A stretch of 64,000 bases of DNA from Actinernus sp. WN-2022 (lineage: Eukaryota > Cnidaria > Anthozoa > Actiniaria > Actinernidae): the NCBI GenBank assembly GCA_030867875.1, contig JAOWCC010000577.1:89571740-89635739 (forward strand), written 5' to 3'. The stretch's first letter is position 1, and the number at the start of each line of letters is the position of its first letter. Position numbers and translations under genes: made by a program. Below, one piece after another: positions 42,790-54,523 of this stretch. The notes beneath the pieces were generated by a model. That model did not search any database and had not been told where the DNA came from. It saw only the letters and a program-made list of their open reading frames with translations.

Positions 42790-43860
42790 TGACATCCCGT
42801 AATACTAGATGGTAAATTCAACATTGGACGTCTCTTGATCGCAGAGTGTCATCGCAAGTTGGCGCATGGACCGCCAGAATACATCTTAAGCTCCATAAGA
42901 ATGAAGTATTGGTTTGTCATGGTACATCAGAGGTCAAGAAATATGGAAGAGAGTGTTTCGTACTATAAGAAACAGCGCGCTCAACCAGGCCCACTTCGTA
43001 TGGGTAATCTACCTGAGCGGCGTTTGACACCATTTCTACCTCCCTTCACGCACACAGTCGTGGACCTATTTGGTCCAATATATGCCAAGCAGCAGAGGAG
43101 TGAAGTAAAGAGATAGGCTGTACTGTTCTGTTGTGCAAATGTCCGTGCCATACATCTTGAAATTGCTGAATCACTAAAAGCAGGTGAATTTCTGAACTGC
43201 TTAATGCACGATTTGCTAATCGTCGTGGATACCCCAAAACCATGACGTCAGACAAAGGGACAAACTTCATAGGTGCAGCAAGAGATCTGAGAGAAGGATG
43301 GATTGGAAGTTGAACCCACCGAACTCTCCTCATATGAATGGAGTCGTAGAAAGACTGGTTAGATCCTGCAAGCGGGCTATTCAGATACACTAAACACAGC
43401 ACTGGCAGAAGTTGAAGGGATCTTGAACTCAAGGCCTATTGCTCCTGCAAGCATAGATCCTCATGATCTCGAAGCTTTGACACCAAACCACATTCTCTTA
43501 CACAGACCCAACCTTAACTCTCCATTTGATGTAGTGCATGATCAGGAGATAAACTCAAGGAAGAAGTACAGACAAGCACAAGTACTCGCTAACAACTTTT
43601 GGAAGCCATTGTTGAAAGAATACATTCCAAGTCTCACGAAAAGGAATAAGTGGTATGATGAAGCATGCAACATGAAAGAAGGAGACTTGGTACTTCTTGT
43701 CAATCCAAATACCAGCAGAGGTATGTGGCCAATGGGTCGCATAGTACGCACCGATATTGGTAAAGACGGGCGTGTCAGATCGGTTGAAGTATCGATAAAA
43801 TCAGTAAAATACATCCGTCCAGTCTCAAAGCTGTGCTTACTGGAAGAGGCTGACCCCTGA
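42790..43860 (+). pseudogene. inner BEL/Pao integrase and C-terminal domain
   Basis: IAECHRKLAHGPPEYILSSI gives the His pair of the integrase zinc domain; THTVVDLFGPI gives the first core Asp and TSDKGTNFIGAA-like sequence near 43250 the second, in another frame. The last 145 codons (43423-43860) are open and form the C-terminal domain common to BEL/Pao pols (DUF5641-like), with LTPNHILLHRP and GMWPMGRIVRT. At least two stops and frame changes lie upstream. The open C-terminal piece has no start of its own. Confidence 0.8.
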
Positions 43861-43899
43861 GTAAACTTGAATATACCCTCGAAAAGAGAACGTCAAGTT

Positions 43900-43913
43900 G
43901 GAGAGGAGGGGAG
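43900..43913 (+). promoter_or_regulatory. polypurine tract of inner BEL/Pao
   Basis: GGAGAGGAGGGGAG lies directly before the 3' LTR, the position and composition of a plus-strand priming site. Confidence 0.8.
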
Positions 43914-44205
43914 TGTTAATTGAAGTATTTCATGTTGGACTATGAATATTTGTGAACACCTTTAAGTTTAAAGAGTTATTTATTTGTAAATTCCCTAGTT
44001 CGACTGTTTCTCGAACTTTCTAGACTTTTCCTCTCTATTCTTGACTTTGCTGTGGAACATTTAGTTTTATGACGAAAGTCTCACGTCACTGTACACGCAG
44101 TGTAAGAAACGGTTAATTTTTAGAGTGCGACAAGGACTGGAAAAGGCCGTGTGTTTTCAAGGGTTTACAAAGTGAGCTATTAAAGGCGGTAGAGTTTCCG
44201 TAACA
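43914..44205 (+). repeat. 3' LTR of inner BEL/Pao
   Basis: 292 bp with TGTTA...TAACA inverted tips. It follows the polypurine tract and matches 37808-38085 along its length. Confidence 0.9.
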
Positions 44206-45850
44206 ATCAGCGAAGACTCTTCTGGGTGACAGGCCTCAAGCTAGCTGCAAGGGAACTGAGACACTCGAGAACGATCGACTGTAGCTGAACTTACAAGTGA
44301 ACAGTACGTGATGGGATGCTGGAGTGCCGGGGCAAGATCGAGGAGGATTATCCTATATATCTCCCTGACACCTACCAGTACACCGATAAGTTGGTGACCG
44401 AGTTACATCTGGCCACACTCCATGGGGGAGTGGGGCTTACAATGGCGAAAGTGCGCGAACGCCATTGGATTTCGAGATTGGGGCGACTCGCTAAGAAGGC
44501 CATCAAGGGTTTCTACGGCTGCAAGCGCTACCAGGCCTCGCCAACCCACCTCCAGGAAACCTGCCGCAAGACCGGACTGAAAGGCAAGCTACATTTCAAG
44601 TAGTCTGGGTCGATTTTACTGGACTCCTGAAGTACAGGAAAACGAAGGTAAAGGTAAAAAAGGTATTCATTTATATAGCGCAAATTCTATATGAATATAT
44701 TCAAATGCGCTTCACAAGGTTATTTTTGTGATACGGACTGCTATTGTGGCGCAATGTGCTGCCGTGCAGTTTACAATCATGAGTGATTGTTAGTACCTCA
44801 TAATTAATTAATACCTGGCTGTTGCGTCGGGAGACAATACTCTTTCTCGAAATAACACCACAGGTTTTTTCACGTCCCCTTCGTATAGATTAGAAGAGGA
44901 AGGAGACAAGGCTAACGACTTCTACGTCCCTGCCTAAGGACGCGGCTGAGATTCGAACCCCCGACTTCCGGCAGTCTAGACCGTGCTCTACCAACGAGCT
45001 ACCCAGTGAGGCACAGGAGGGTAAGGCATACATATCACTCTATGCCTGCAGCATCACTCGTGGCCTATACCTGCATGTAGTTGCTGCCCAGTATGGAAAC
45101 CTCGGAGTTCATGAGCAGCCTCAAGAAATTCATCGCTCGTTGCGGGAAACTGGAGGAGATGTGGTCGGATAATGGGCGGACTTTCGTTGGAGCAGCGCAG
45201 CTGCTAAAAACAGTAATGGCAGACTTGAGGCTCCACGACTTCCTGGCCCCTCCAGGGGATCAGGTGGCAGTTTAATCTGAGTAGGGCTCCCTAGCCTGGT
45301 GGGGAAGGTAATTTGAGCGAATGGTTGGCCTCGTTAAGAGAGCGTCGTACAAGACGATAGGAAATGGGTATCTCACATGGGCGGAGCTACAAGAAGTTAT
45401 TCTAGACGTAAAAAAAAGCCCTCAGTAACCGCCTACTCAGCTATATCGAGGACGACGCCCTGTTTTCGGTCTTGACGCCCAAACTCCTTGTTGTTCGGTC
45501 AGCCCAAGCTACTGCCTGATCATGAGCTGGAGCGGCATCACTTGGAGACTGCGATCTGTGCAAGCGTACCAGGTATGTTAAACGGTGCAAGCATGTGTTT
45601 GTGGCATTGCTGGACCGGCGAGTACCTGACAGGACTTCGCGAGCAACATCGTCTTAAGCACGCGGAACAATCCGTGGCCCTAGCGGTGGGCAACGTGGTG
45701 ATAATTAAGTCATGCAGAAGAGAGAAACCGCGGGAAATGGAAGATTGGCATCGTGGACAAGCTCTTCACCGGTCGTGATGGAATAATAAAATGAGAGCAG
45801 CTAAACTTCGGGCTGGAAATTAAAAACTCGTACCTCGAGCTAGTACTGCA
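44206..45850 (+). pseudogene. outer BEL/Pao integrase, interrupted by a SINE
   Basis: After RRLFWVTGLKLAARELRH the frame reads LECRGKIEEDYPIYLPD, then ELHLATLHGGVGLTMAKVRE and YGCKRYQ of the zinc domain. VDFTGLLKYR starts the core. A SINE follows, and then EGKAYISLYACSITRGLYL and SDNGRTFVGAAQ continue it. Later parts (LTWAELQEVILDV-like, SMLFGQPKLLPDH, LAVGNVVIIKSC) complete the C-terminal region in several frames. Stops occur before and after each block. The sequence is a different BEL lineage from the inner element (about as similar as separate families). Confidence 0.75.
44649..45016 (-). mobile_element. tRNA-derived SINE
   Basis: The minus strand begins with a tRNA-like head containing GGTAGCTCGTTGGTAGAGC (A box) and GGTTCGAATCTC (B box). 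A body follows, and then the end TGAAGCGCATTTG-like / TATATAAATGAATACC block and a TTTACCTTTACC tail. The TTTATATAGCGC...GCGCTTCACA sequence is a common 3' domain of marine invertebrate SINEs. Removing it joins the outer BEL integrase frame at KTK|EGKAY, fixing the insertion site. Acceptor-stem pairing is degenerate, so it is not a tRNA gene. Confidence 0.75.
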
Positions 45851-46130
45851 ACATATGTACCCTCTGGAACTATCATGTGACAGGGCGGCTGAGCAACCAC
45901 TAGGCGCTTTGAATGTTGATGCTCCCGAATTCGCTCCACGACAGGCCGCACGACGCGCTGCATGCATAAGTGGCCAGAGACCGCATCGCGGTTATCGCAT
46001 ACGATGAAAGTCATCATTGAACACTTTTGAACACAAGGTGAACGTCAAGTATTGTTTAGTTTTGTGACATGTAATCTATCAAGTATTTACCCCTGGACGA
46101 ACATTTGCGCTATCTGAGGCAAATAGTTGG

Positions 46131-46290
46131 TGTCAGAGATAAGAGACATATAAGGAGTGAAGTTTATCATTATCAGACTGTAACGTGCCTAGTCATGTTT
46201 TTGTAGGCCGTGAGTACGTACGCAGTTTAGTTTTATCAGTGATTTAGTTTCGGAAGGAGTGATCTTTGCAGAGAACGGAATAAAGTGAAC
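46131..46290 (+). repeat. 3' LTR remnant of outer BEL/Pao
   Basis: Matches 34027-34170 through CAGAGATAAGAGACATATAA, TATCAGACTGTAA and GAGTACG, and follows the integrase end by about 280 bases. Confidence 0.6.
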
Positions 46291-46445
46291 CAGTGAATCA
46301 GTGAAAGTGACTAGTGCTGTGCAAACCGTGTTTCCGACAGCGTTGAAATATTCAACGGATATTTGTCTGAGGACATTATATATGTTCCTGGAAACTCACA
46401 GTTCAGTTTTATCAGGATCTATCGGCTCGATCGAAACAGATAATA

Positions 46446-46480
46446 TCCCGGGGAGGGGGGGGGGGGGAACTCTTGTTTAT
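46446..46480 (+). repeat. G-run element end
   Basis: CCCGGGGAGGG and a G run followed by AACTC resemble the left end of the nested element at 26471. No matching right end was found nearby. The flanking 46300-47250 holds no supported gene. Confidence 0.5.
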
Positions 46481-47253
46481 GACGTGCTGTATTTGGTTCG
46501 GTTTTGAACGTAATTTCGATTTCCGGGTCCGTGTTTTTTGTAACACATTATGTCAAATTCCGGATTATGGGTGATTCAGAATAATAAAAAAAAGACAGAA
46601 AATTCGGGTTCGTTTTCATCATATCAAAGTCACTGCGTATAAAAGCCTAGCTACATATTGATTATCGGTGACCTGACTTCCGGTATAGATCTCATTACTC
46701 ACTTGAAAACACGCGGTTTTGGGAGCGCTAGCTATTTTGCCATTTTTTAGTGAATAAAACAATTCATTAGTAGCCTGTTTTTTTTTTTTTTACCTTTGAA
46801 TCAAACGATTAGGAAAAAGAGACACTAAAATGGCTAAAACCTTTACTTAAAAAAATGTTTACTAAAGGGTAAAGAAGCTATACAAGCATCTGTTTCTTCA
46901 TACCCCACATTGACAAGTAGACAGTGACACATACTGACGGCGGATGCTTCAAGTATTCTGATTAGATTGTAGTCTAACAGAAAAGGACAGACATAATGAT
47001 TGCGGTATTGCACTGATAATTCCAGCTTATAAAAATTTGCAACCAAGTTTATATAGTGCCGTATAACGTGTTAGCTAATTGTTAACAATTTGGGTTTTAA
47101 TGTTTTTTGTTCTTAAACATGTTCATGTTCGTATTTTTATCAACTCAGTGAGATAGTTGACAATGGAGTAACAACACAAAAACTATCTGTCGGAAATTAT
47201 AGCATGATAAGACATGGTCCACCGCAATGTATTGCATGATTTCTCTTGGCTTA

Positions 47254-47928
47254 CCTCGATCTCAAGCATGTTAAGGCCTGGTTCATTTAACGGAAAATAA
47301 ACTAACGTTAACAAACGTTTTCTGACAGAAATAACAGTTTAAACAAAATCTAATTACACCACAATACTAATATCAACTTCCTTTGTTAAGTGGATGGTTG
47401 TATCACGTGATCGGTGACGTCATAATGATATAAAATCGTTTAAGTGAAATGCGGCTGCGACGATAACATATGAATATAGAGTAACTGCTAAAACAGTACT
47501 CCCCCTGCAGTGTTTCAGGCGACGCTTAGAAAACATGACTATCATTAAAAGATAAGGAGATATTAAGGGTACAAAATGTCACGTGACCTATTTTGCATAT
47601 TTTCGCCTTAATTACTCGTTAACGAAACATTGTAGTCATCTTTTCTAAGCTGATTTAGGTAAAAGGCTTCAAGCTTAACTAAACATATACACTCATCATC
47701 CTAGCTGTTTTAAACTCGGAGCCGCGTTTTTGATTTACTGATTTCGTGTTCTAAGTCACGTGACAGAGCACGTGACACGTTTTACTACACACAAAGTCGA
47801 GAATGGCGATATATATTATCGTGTGAAACTTGGCGTACTTACCATACTCCGCTGTGCTGAAATAAGGAAAACAGTTTTTACCCGAAATTTGACCCCTGAA
47901 CCAGGCCTTAATATGCTTGAGATCTCTT
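47254..47928. mobile_element. TIR element, ~30-bp ends
   Basis: GATCTCAAGCATGTTAAGGC followed by CTGGTTCA on the left is mirrored by TGAACCAGGCCTTAATATGC followed by TTGAGATC on the right. The interior of about 600 bp has no ORF with recognisable function and includes several CACGTGAC words. Confidence 0.65.
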
Positions 47929-48511
47929 CCCATGCTTGGAAATGGTAACCCACCCCTCCTTCCCCCCCCCCCCGTACTTGGTGACGTATTTTTGCAGGAT
48001 TTTTTTTCACGGTATTTGCTTATATATTTTCTATTATGGATTTTTGTACCGTAGGTCTTATATAGATCCGATTATTCCTGCGCTATTGTCATCATTTTCA
48101 AAGCTGGTCTGGCCAGCATAACTATATTTTTCGCAAAGCACTGACACGTTTAGTTCAGATTTGCTTGGTTTATGGCTTTTCGCCACACGTAATGACGTGT
48201 GACCCGATAACCAAGCCTTTCTGTGAGCTCGTAACTAGATGCTTCTTAGCGCAGTCCGGGTCGGTAGTGCATTGGCACCGAAGCCCGCGTACTGTTTGCT
48301 ATGTCATACTGACGAGTTCTAATTAGAACCGAAACAGCTGTCTATGGCTGCAATCTAGTCCGAGCGCTTTTCGTGTCAGGCCTAGCTAACCGTAGTGCTT
48401 TGTGTTAGAATTTTACGTTGTATATCAGCTTCGGACTTTTCATTCCTAATATGCGCATGCTTCGCTGAAATGTACCGAGAACGGCTCACCATTATGGGAC
48501 TTTTCTAAGAC

Positions 48512-48648
48512 CCCGTCCACACGTATCCGTTTTCGTAGCGTTTTCATATTGTTTCAGGTAATTAGACCATTGTTTTCTATTCCCTTGAGGACGGAGGACA
48601 ATACAAAAACGATACGAAAACGGATACGTGTGGACAAGGTCTAAGTTT
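48512..48648. mobile_element. MITE with GTCCACACGTATCCG termini
   Basis: GTCCACACGTATCCGTTTTC and GAAAACGGATACGTGTGGAC are the inverted ends, with AGACC/GGTCT just outside. This terminus type is widespread among animal MITEs. No ORF. Confidence 0.75.
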
Positions 48649-49600
48649 TGCTAGCGCTGCGCATGACATGGCGCTTCAGTTACGCAATTCGTCCCAAAAA
48701 TTTTTTTTTCTTAATTTAACATTCCGTTTTCAGTGAAATGGGCCCTAAAATTTTGAATCTGTCACTGCTCTACATCATTTTGTGTAAAGACGAAAATACC
48801 TAAAGTTGAAGGCTAAGCATAGTTTGGGAGATGTTATTTTAAGGCTTTTTGCAGCCGTCATATAGAGCAAACTAATGATTCAACTTGGGTTCGTTGAATT
48901 AATGAAACCGGCGCCGGAACACAGTTAATTATTTCTGTCCTTCGATCGTCATCCGTTTACTTTGTTTAATTTGTTTATTATTGAATTTTACGAAAGCACA
49001 CAGAGACTTAGAAGTTATCAGAAATTGTTTTCGACTCTTGGTAGTCATAATATTTACTTGCCTTTCAAGCTGAATCTAATTTTTTTTTGTTCCACAGTGT
49101 TCTAGAATAAGGAACCGTTATTTTTACTTTCCGATAACAACAGCTTGTTCTTGTAGAAGTCTAGTTTTAATTTGTAGTCGAAATATTGACCTCAATTAAA
49201 TCGACCATATATCTTTGACATAGTATTGGCCCTGCAAGTATGTTTTTATTAAAACATGTTTTATTCGCTCTAGAATTGAAAATTAACCATTCTTAGAAAT
49301 CTGAAATAATGGATCTGTTCGAACCGAGGAATTCATAGCAATAAAATTTACTACAAATAAATGTGAGATAGATAGAGGCCAAGTAGTGTTAAAACGACGA
49401 AAGTTTAATATTTTGAAGGGAATTTATGTTTCACGTTAGGAGAAATTTGATGAGACCGGGATTAGCTGATCTGAGCCCGCGAGCCGAACGTAAAAAAAAT
49501 CAATGAGAAGTTACTAAGAAACTACTAGTTTTTAAACTTCGAGTGTTATTCCTGTCTTGACTGCAATATTATGCTTATTTTTATCATTTCTTCTAATAGA
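48649..49600. other. no gene seen
   Basis: AT-rich, no supported gene or repeat arms. Confidence 0.45.
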
Positions 49601-49921
49601 GTCCCTTTTATTTTCGCGCGGCAAGCCGACTAATTTGCATATTGGAGTCGCGCTGTATTTCGGGAAGATGGCCGGGTTGTGTGTTGTGAGTAAACTCTGC
49701 GAGTAATATCAGCAATTTATCGCCAAATAACACCTCTGTTCCCAATTGAAAACAATAAGTTGGCTCGTATGAAGGTCTAGCGAACAACATCTGCGTTTGT
49801 TGTAAGTAGAGATAACGAAAAAGCCGTCATGGGGGAGTAGTTTGGGTGGCCGAAGTGTTGTCGTTGTCATGGTCGTCTTTATCACTCGCTTGATGGAACT
49901 CATCGGAAGGACTGGCTTGGG
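49601..49921 (+). promoter_or_regulatory. possible promoter / 5' UTR of a host gene
   Basis: The local GC and CpG content rises above the AT-rich surroundings, with CGCGCGGC, GTCGCGCTG and GATGGCCGGG. The following ATG with a splice donor supports a transcription start here. No TATA box is recognised. Confidence 0.3.
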
Positions 49922-49950
49922 ATGACAAACAGGGCACTACCACTGGAAAT
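49922..49950 (+). CDS. candidate first coding exon
   Basis: An ATG opens MTNRALPLE plus two bases and meets GTAAGC, a good donor. The next candidate exon supplies the missing codon base in phase. Short length makes the call tentative. The protein is not recognised. Confidence 0.3.
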
Positions 49951-50794
49951 GTAAGCTGTAAACATTACCTTATCTTAAACTCATATCCTAAGCTTTAAAG
50001 TTAAATTCTTAGCCGTTCTGCCTCGTTCAAAAATATCTCTATAATTTGAGTACCAATTCGACCGTCGACCTTCTTTGAAGTTAACTCGAGTTCCTTCGAC
50101 TTCAAAATCAGGCTCGAAATTTACCCGCTTTTGCATATGCCATGCATTATTTAACCATTGTGGAGTTGTTGAGAGATTATCCAGGCTATGTAGAAGCATT
50201 TTATTAACATTTTATTAACATTTACTTCATGTAAAGAGGGAATTTATTCAATTTCAAGGGGTATCTAGTTTGGGTAAATAGAGTGGTCTGCCATAATTTC
50301 CAACTTCTTTGTTTGTTTTAGTTTCGATGCCAGGCTAAAAAGGCGCGAAGTTGGACTCAAAATCAACAAATGAAGCTTAGCTTTTTTTATTTACTTCGCA
50401 TAGACCATAGTACATTTAGTTTATTTGAAAGAACTTGTGCTTTAGATTGTACCTATATAAAATTCATGTAGGATTAGAACGTATAATTTATAACTTGATT
50501 TCGACTGATTGTTGTGATTTCAACTAACTCAAGTACCTTTGATCTGGGTTAGATAATGAATCTGCATACAAGACCAGTGGTCTTGCATGCAGGCATTACA
50601 CTACAGCCTTTATCGTTTGGGTTGCTCAAGGTACAAACAATTCGTACATCTAGTCCTTGCTTCTGGAAACTTTTAAATCCATCTTGGTTTTGCTCCATTT
50701 AGGAAATTGGTACGTGTATTTGCATTTCCTTTGTTGGAATGTGCAACAGCATGCTTGGAGAAAGCGACTTCTGGTGGTGATATTTTTTTTACAG

Positions 50795-50859
50795 CATTGT
50801 GCCTAGAAAACAACAGGATTTATCAGCAAACTTGAACATTTTATATAAGACTTTGAAAG
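50795..50859 (+). CDS. candidate second coding exon
   Basis: A strong acceptor (run of eight T, then TACAG) precedes a frame reading IVPRKQQDLSANLNILYKTL. Its first base completes the codon left open by the 49922-49950 exon, so the two are phase-compatible. The donor is either GGTCTT here or GGTATT at about 50878, both weak. No domain is recognised. The exon may belong to the same gene as the one at 62965 but that is not shown. Confidence 0.35.
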
Positions 50860-51075
50860 GTCTTTACTCTAGCCCTAGGTATTTTTATGTATTTATTGTT
50901 AAAACCATGGCCAAGAAGTATAGTGATAGACATTGTCTGTATTCTTGGCCATTCAAAAGTTTTTTAAATGTGCACCACACAAAAACAACATATCGTGAAG
51001 TTCACCAAACTAGCTATAATTTTGAACAACACTAAACTTTCACTAAGTAAAAGCAGTTCTAATTTTTGTATAAAA

Positions 51076-51740
51076 TGGGCTGCGTCAGGCAAAAAGGACC
51101 TGGACGACATTCAAGTTAAATAATTCCTACAACGGTGTTCCTAATAACAGATTGAAGATTGTATTGTATTCTTGATGAGAAGTGCTACATTTCATTCCTA
51201 ACAATAAATGTCAGTTTCAAGAAATGGACAAAAAAAATCAGGGGTGAAATTTACGTGATTTTGATGCAAGGGCCTGATTACAAATATTACCACAAAAATT
51301 AGGAATTCTGTTACAGGGGATGATTTTGATGTATGACATTCATTTATACCTGCTGGCATTAAAGAGTAAAAAATAAATAAGATTAACAAGATGATCACTA
51401 TTTTGCCTTAAAAATTCTTTTCTGCAGTTATTCTACTCCCCGTAGCTCGTAATATGATTTTAGCAATAGTACAAGTTACACCTTGAAACAATCGTCTGAT
51501 GACAAGGAATCATTTGCGCCTGCTAAAATTGTGATCACACCCTTGTGTAAAAATATAGTAAATTTCGACTTCAATTTCACTGGTCAATTTCATGAAATCA
51601 ACACTACAGTACTTGTTAGTAGCACAATGTGGCACTCGCGATGCATATTGTAATCGCACCACAAGTATACAAAAATGGTACAATTTCTAAATACATTTAC
51701 ATATTATGTTGTCCGGGCCCTTTTTGCCTGACGCGGCCCA
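51076..51740. mobile_element. TIR element with TGGGC(T/C)GCGTCAGGC ends
   Basis: TGGGCTGCGTCAGGCAAAAA followed by GG on the left and CCTTTTTGCCTGACGCGGCCCA on the right are inverted over about 35 bp. The ~600-bp interior is AT-rich and without an ORF. No target duplication is evident. Confidence 0.7.
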
Positions 51741-51999
51741 AATAATACTGTGCATTTCTGAATCATTGTGGTATTGATCCAAATGATTCTAAATTGGAGT
51801 TCCATCCACATGAACAAAGCTTGGTTTTGTGGTACTGATGTATTGTTACAGTGAATATTTATTCATGAACTATTATAATGGCTTAGCTGAGGTTGTGTGT
51901 TAAATTAGTGACTACAGAATGTTTTAGTTCAATTGTTTTCTTTCTCGACTACTGTGTTCCAAAATGCAAGTAATATTATTGTGTTGGTAAATTATTGAA

Positions 52000-52375
52000 T
52001 ATTAGGATGTTAATCCATGGAAACTCTGACTTGCTATTGATTAGTATTAGTTGATGAGCTTATATTTTTATGGTACTCCTTACACATCTAACACTAATTT
52101 GAATTCTACTGTGATACAAATTATTAAGGAAAAATTGAAAGTTGGGTTCTCTTGAACTGTACCCCCTTTGTACCAAAAGAATGCAAGTAATACTGGCTTG
52201 CTATTGGTTAGTAAATAGTTTATGAGCTTATAAAATGATCAGCTACTGCTCACATGTAGCACTAATTTGAATGTTTGGATATTAAGCCATGGAAACACTG
52301 GCTAGCTATTGGTTGGTATCAGTTTATGAGCTCATGGTCTGCATACATATGTAGCACTAATTTGAATTCTACACA
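52000..52375 (+). repeat. three degenerate tandem units
   Basis: CCATGGAAAC, CT(A/T)GCTATTGGTT, TATGAGCT and AGCACTAATTTGAAT recur in this order starting near 52015, 52195 and 52290, with unequal spacing. Non-coding. Confidence 0.55.
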
Positions 52376-52554
52376 AGTTATTAACCAAGTTATTACTGGA
52401 CATGTTTGGGCTCAATTGTTGAAATCCTGAGTGCTACAATGTACATGTAACTCAACCCTCCCCTCTCAGTTCAAGTTTGGCTAGCCCTGGTCGGTTATAC
52501 AGTACAAGTAGTATTTATTACATGTATGTATGTTGTTCAATTTTAATCCCTGGT

Positions 52555-52670
52555 TCAATTTTTTGGCACCTGCTAGTTCAAAAAATATTGAACCTGTACA
52601 ATATTTTTTGAACTGGTGCAATTGTCAAGATTACAAAACTTAGGGATTTGTAAATTTTTTTGGGATTCAT
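52555..52670 (+). repeat. short repeat shared with 63420-63500
   Basis: GGTTCAATTTTTT, AACTGGT(G/T)CAATT(G/A)TCAAGAT and TTTTTTTGGGATT-like words occur here and at 63420-63500 in the same order. A local foldback AAAAATATTGAAC/TACAATATTTTTTGAAC lies within this copy. Confidence 0.55.
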
Positions 52671-53549
52671 AAAATACAGTAGTTTATTATTATTACTAGA
52701 AGTTACTAATTGAAGACCGGTGGAAAAATGACCTAAGTAGTATGTTCGACCAATTTTCTTTTTCTTTTGCAAGAATCGTGAAATTTACATACATAACACT
52801 CAGTTTCAATACAGGCAAAACAGTTCTTTTAGTTTCAGTTTACTTAATTCTGTTTTGGCTCCTTATGGGTTTTTTCCAGACTTTAATTAATTTTGTGTTT
52901 ATTTTGCCTTGAATTGCTGTATTAATTTTTCAAATTTGAATGCATTAGCCATTCACTCATCAAATATTCGCTTCACGCTATAGTGCACCAGTCACAAAGA
53001 AATATTGTTTAAGTACTTAGGTTTTCACACTTTCACTTATTTTGATTGCAAAGCGGGGTTGTTGCACAGCCGACCGAGTTTCAGACGCTTTGCATTTTGA
53101 AAATATAATCTTTCTGAAATCCTCATGAGCTATCCATGAAGCTAACGCAGATATAAACCTAATTCCCTTCGGATTACCTTATTACTCTCGACATGGGCGG
53201 AAAAGAATTGTGGGTACACAGCAAAATTTTCGACAAGGGAATGCCATAGTGTTTCGTCTAAAGTCTCTAGGCGAAGCACAAACAAGGCCCGACATGACTA
53301 TCTTTGGAAAGCTCAGACCATGAAAGTTACAGAAATGGCCTTCTGAACTCCAGAATATTAACAGTTTGCTTTGCCTGAAGATGCGACTCTATGTAAATCT
53401 CCAGCAATAACAAACTGCATTTTAGTCAAATAGTTCTTTGTTCAACCACGAGTTAAGCCGGCGACTCAATGATGTCCGATGGCACTTTACACAGAGTTGC
53501 TTTTTTGAAACGTTACTCCGTCTTTCCAGCAAGAATCTCCACTGTTTCA
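52671..53549. other. no gene seen
   Basis: No supported gene; AT-rich with short frames only. Confidence 0.45.
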
Positions 53550-53722
53550 ACCATCTCACTAACCTGCTGGCGGCTCTTATTTTTTTTTTGGGGGGGTTGG
53601 GTTACCTGTGGCACAAGGTTGCCCCATTTTTACCGTGTGCCACAGGTAACCCAATCTGAAAACAAATGAGCAAAAAAACAACAATAAGAGCCACTATAGC
53701 AGGCTACCATTTCTCCAGCTTG
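53550..53722. repeat. foldback with nested hairpin GGGTTACCTGTGGCAC
   Basis: CCTGCTGGCGGCTCTTAT and ATAAGAGCCACTATAGCAGG form the outer arms. GGGTTACCTGTGGCAC and GTGCCACAGGTAACCC form an inner perfect hairpin. GTTACCTGTGG also occurs in the 61859-62829 element. Confidence 0.7.
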
Positions 53723-54008
53723 GTGTCCAATTTCAGAGAGAGAGCAAAAGTCTGTTCGAGATCCAATTTGTAAGCAGTAAGCTATTTCCCACTGAAATGT
53801 ACAGCGAATAATCGCGCACGTGACAATGTTGTTTCTTGATCTATCTCCACCCCCCCCCCCAATATAGAATAACAAAAATAATATTTTTTGCTGTAAGACA
53901 TGGCTTGATGACTTGCTTATTTTGAGCCCTATTTAATTCCTGTTACATTTCAGATAATATTTTAGCATGCTAGAAGAGAAAGAATTTGTTTTTAGTCAGT
54001 TTACTTAA

Positions 54009-54473
54009 AGTGCCCATGGACCTTATTTTTTATATTTTAGATATCAATTCTACATCAAGTGAATAGTAGAATGGTACAATATATACTTGTTTGAATGCTG
54101 TGCCAATGACTTATAGAGGTCTTAATTTCCTAAATGCTAATTATATGACATTAAGGGAGGCATTAATTATTATACAAAAAATGTTGTTACAATTAAACAA
54201 TTTTTTTTCAAATTATCAGCGTTATACCCATGCAGGTTGAAATAAAATGATGTTAGAAATTTGTTTTCCTATATCAGCAGAAACACCCATTCACAACCAC
54301 TAAGAAATGATTGCAAATACCAGAGTGCCCTGATGTCATGTAATTAGCATTTTGGATATTAATACATCCTTAACTCAGTGGCAGTATTCAAAGCAAAATA
54401 TATTTCACCATTCTACTATTCACTTGATTTAGAATTGATATCTAAAATAAAAATAATAAGGTTCATGGGCACT
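54009..54473. mobile_element. TTAA-flanked foldback, AGTGCCCATG ends
   Basis: AGTGCCCATGGACCTTATTTT and AATAAGGTTCATGGGCACT are the inverted ends, with TAGATATCAATTCTA-type inner arms. TTAA is immediately outside both. It belongs to the same terminal type as the elements at 27762 and 57434. No ORF. Confidence 0.75.
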
Positions 54474-54523
54474 TTAAGCACCTATAAACATCCTACTTTG
54501 GTCATTTTCCCACCAATTTGAGG

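Larger units (their letters stand above)
37808..44205 (+). mobile_element. inner BEL/Pao retrotransposon with both LTRs
   Basis: Two LTRs of about 280-290 bp (37808-38085 and 43914-44205) begin TGTTAATTGAAG, and the 3' copy ends CCGTAACA. The five bases outside are TTCAG on the left and ATCAG on the right, a 5-bp duplication with one mismatch, as usual for BEL/Pao. The internal order is gag coiled coil, CCHC knuckles, protease-like, RT with YVDD, RNase H, integrase and the C-terminal extension. Many stops and frame shifts interrupt it. It sits within a few bases of the LINE 5' end in the outer element. Confidence 0.85.
34027..46290 (+). mobile_element. outer BEL/Pao retrotransposon, heavily interrupted
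   Basis: Two related terminal segments (34027-34170 and 46131-46290) share CAGAGATAAGAGACATATAA and nearby sequence and are read as remnants of its LTRs. Pol pieces on the plus strand appear in the right order: RT end and RNase H (34200-34735), the spacer before integrase (35716-36111), then integrase (44206-45850). The 5' region from LTR to RT is deleted. A LINE, a second BEL/Pao element, a SINE and an unclassified insertion lie inside it. Multiple stops and frameshifts show it is dead. Confidence 0.75.

Noticed and set aside
44938..45012. Functional tRNA gene on the minus strand
   Set aside because: Acceptor and T stems do not pair well and the sequence continues into a SINE body and tail, so it is a SINE head.
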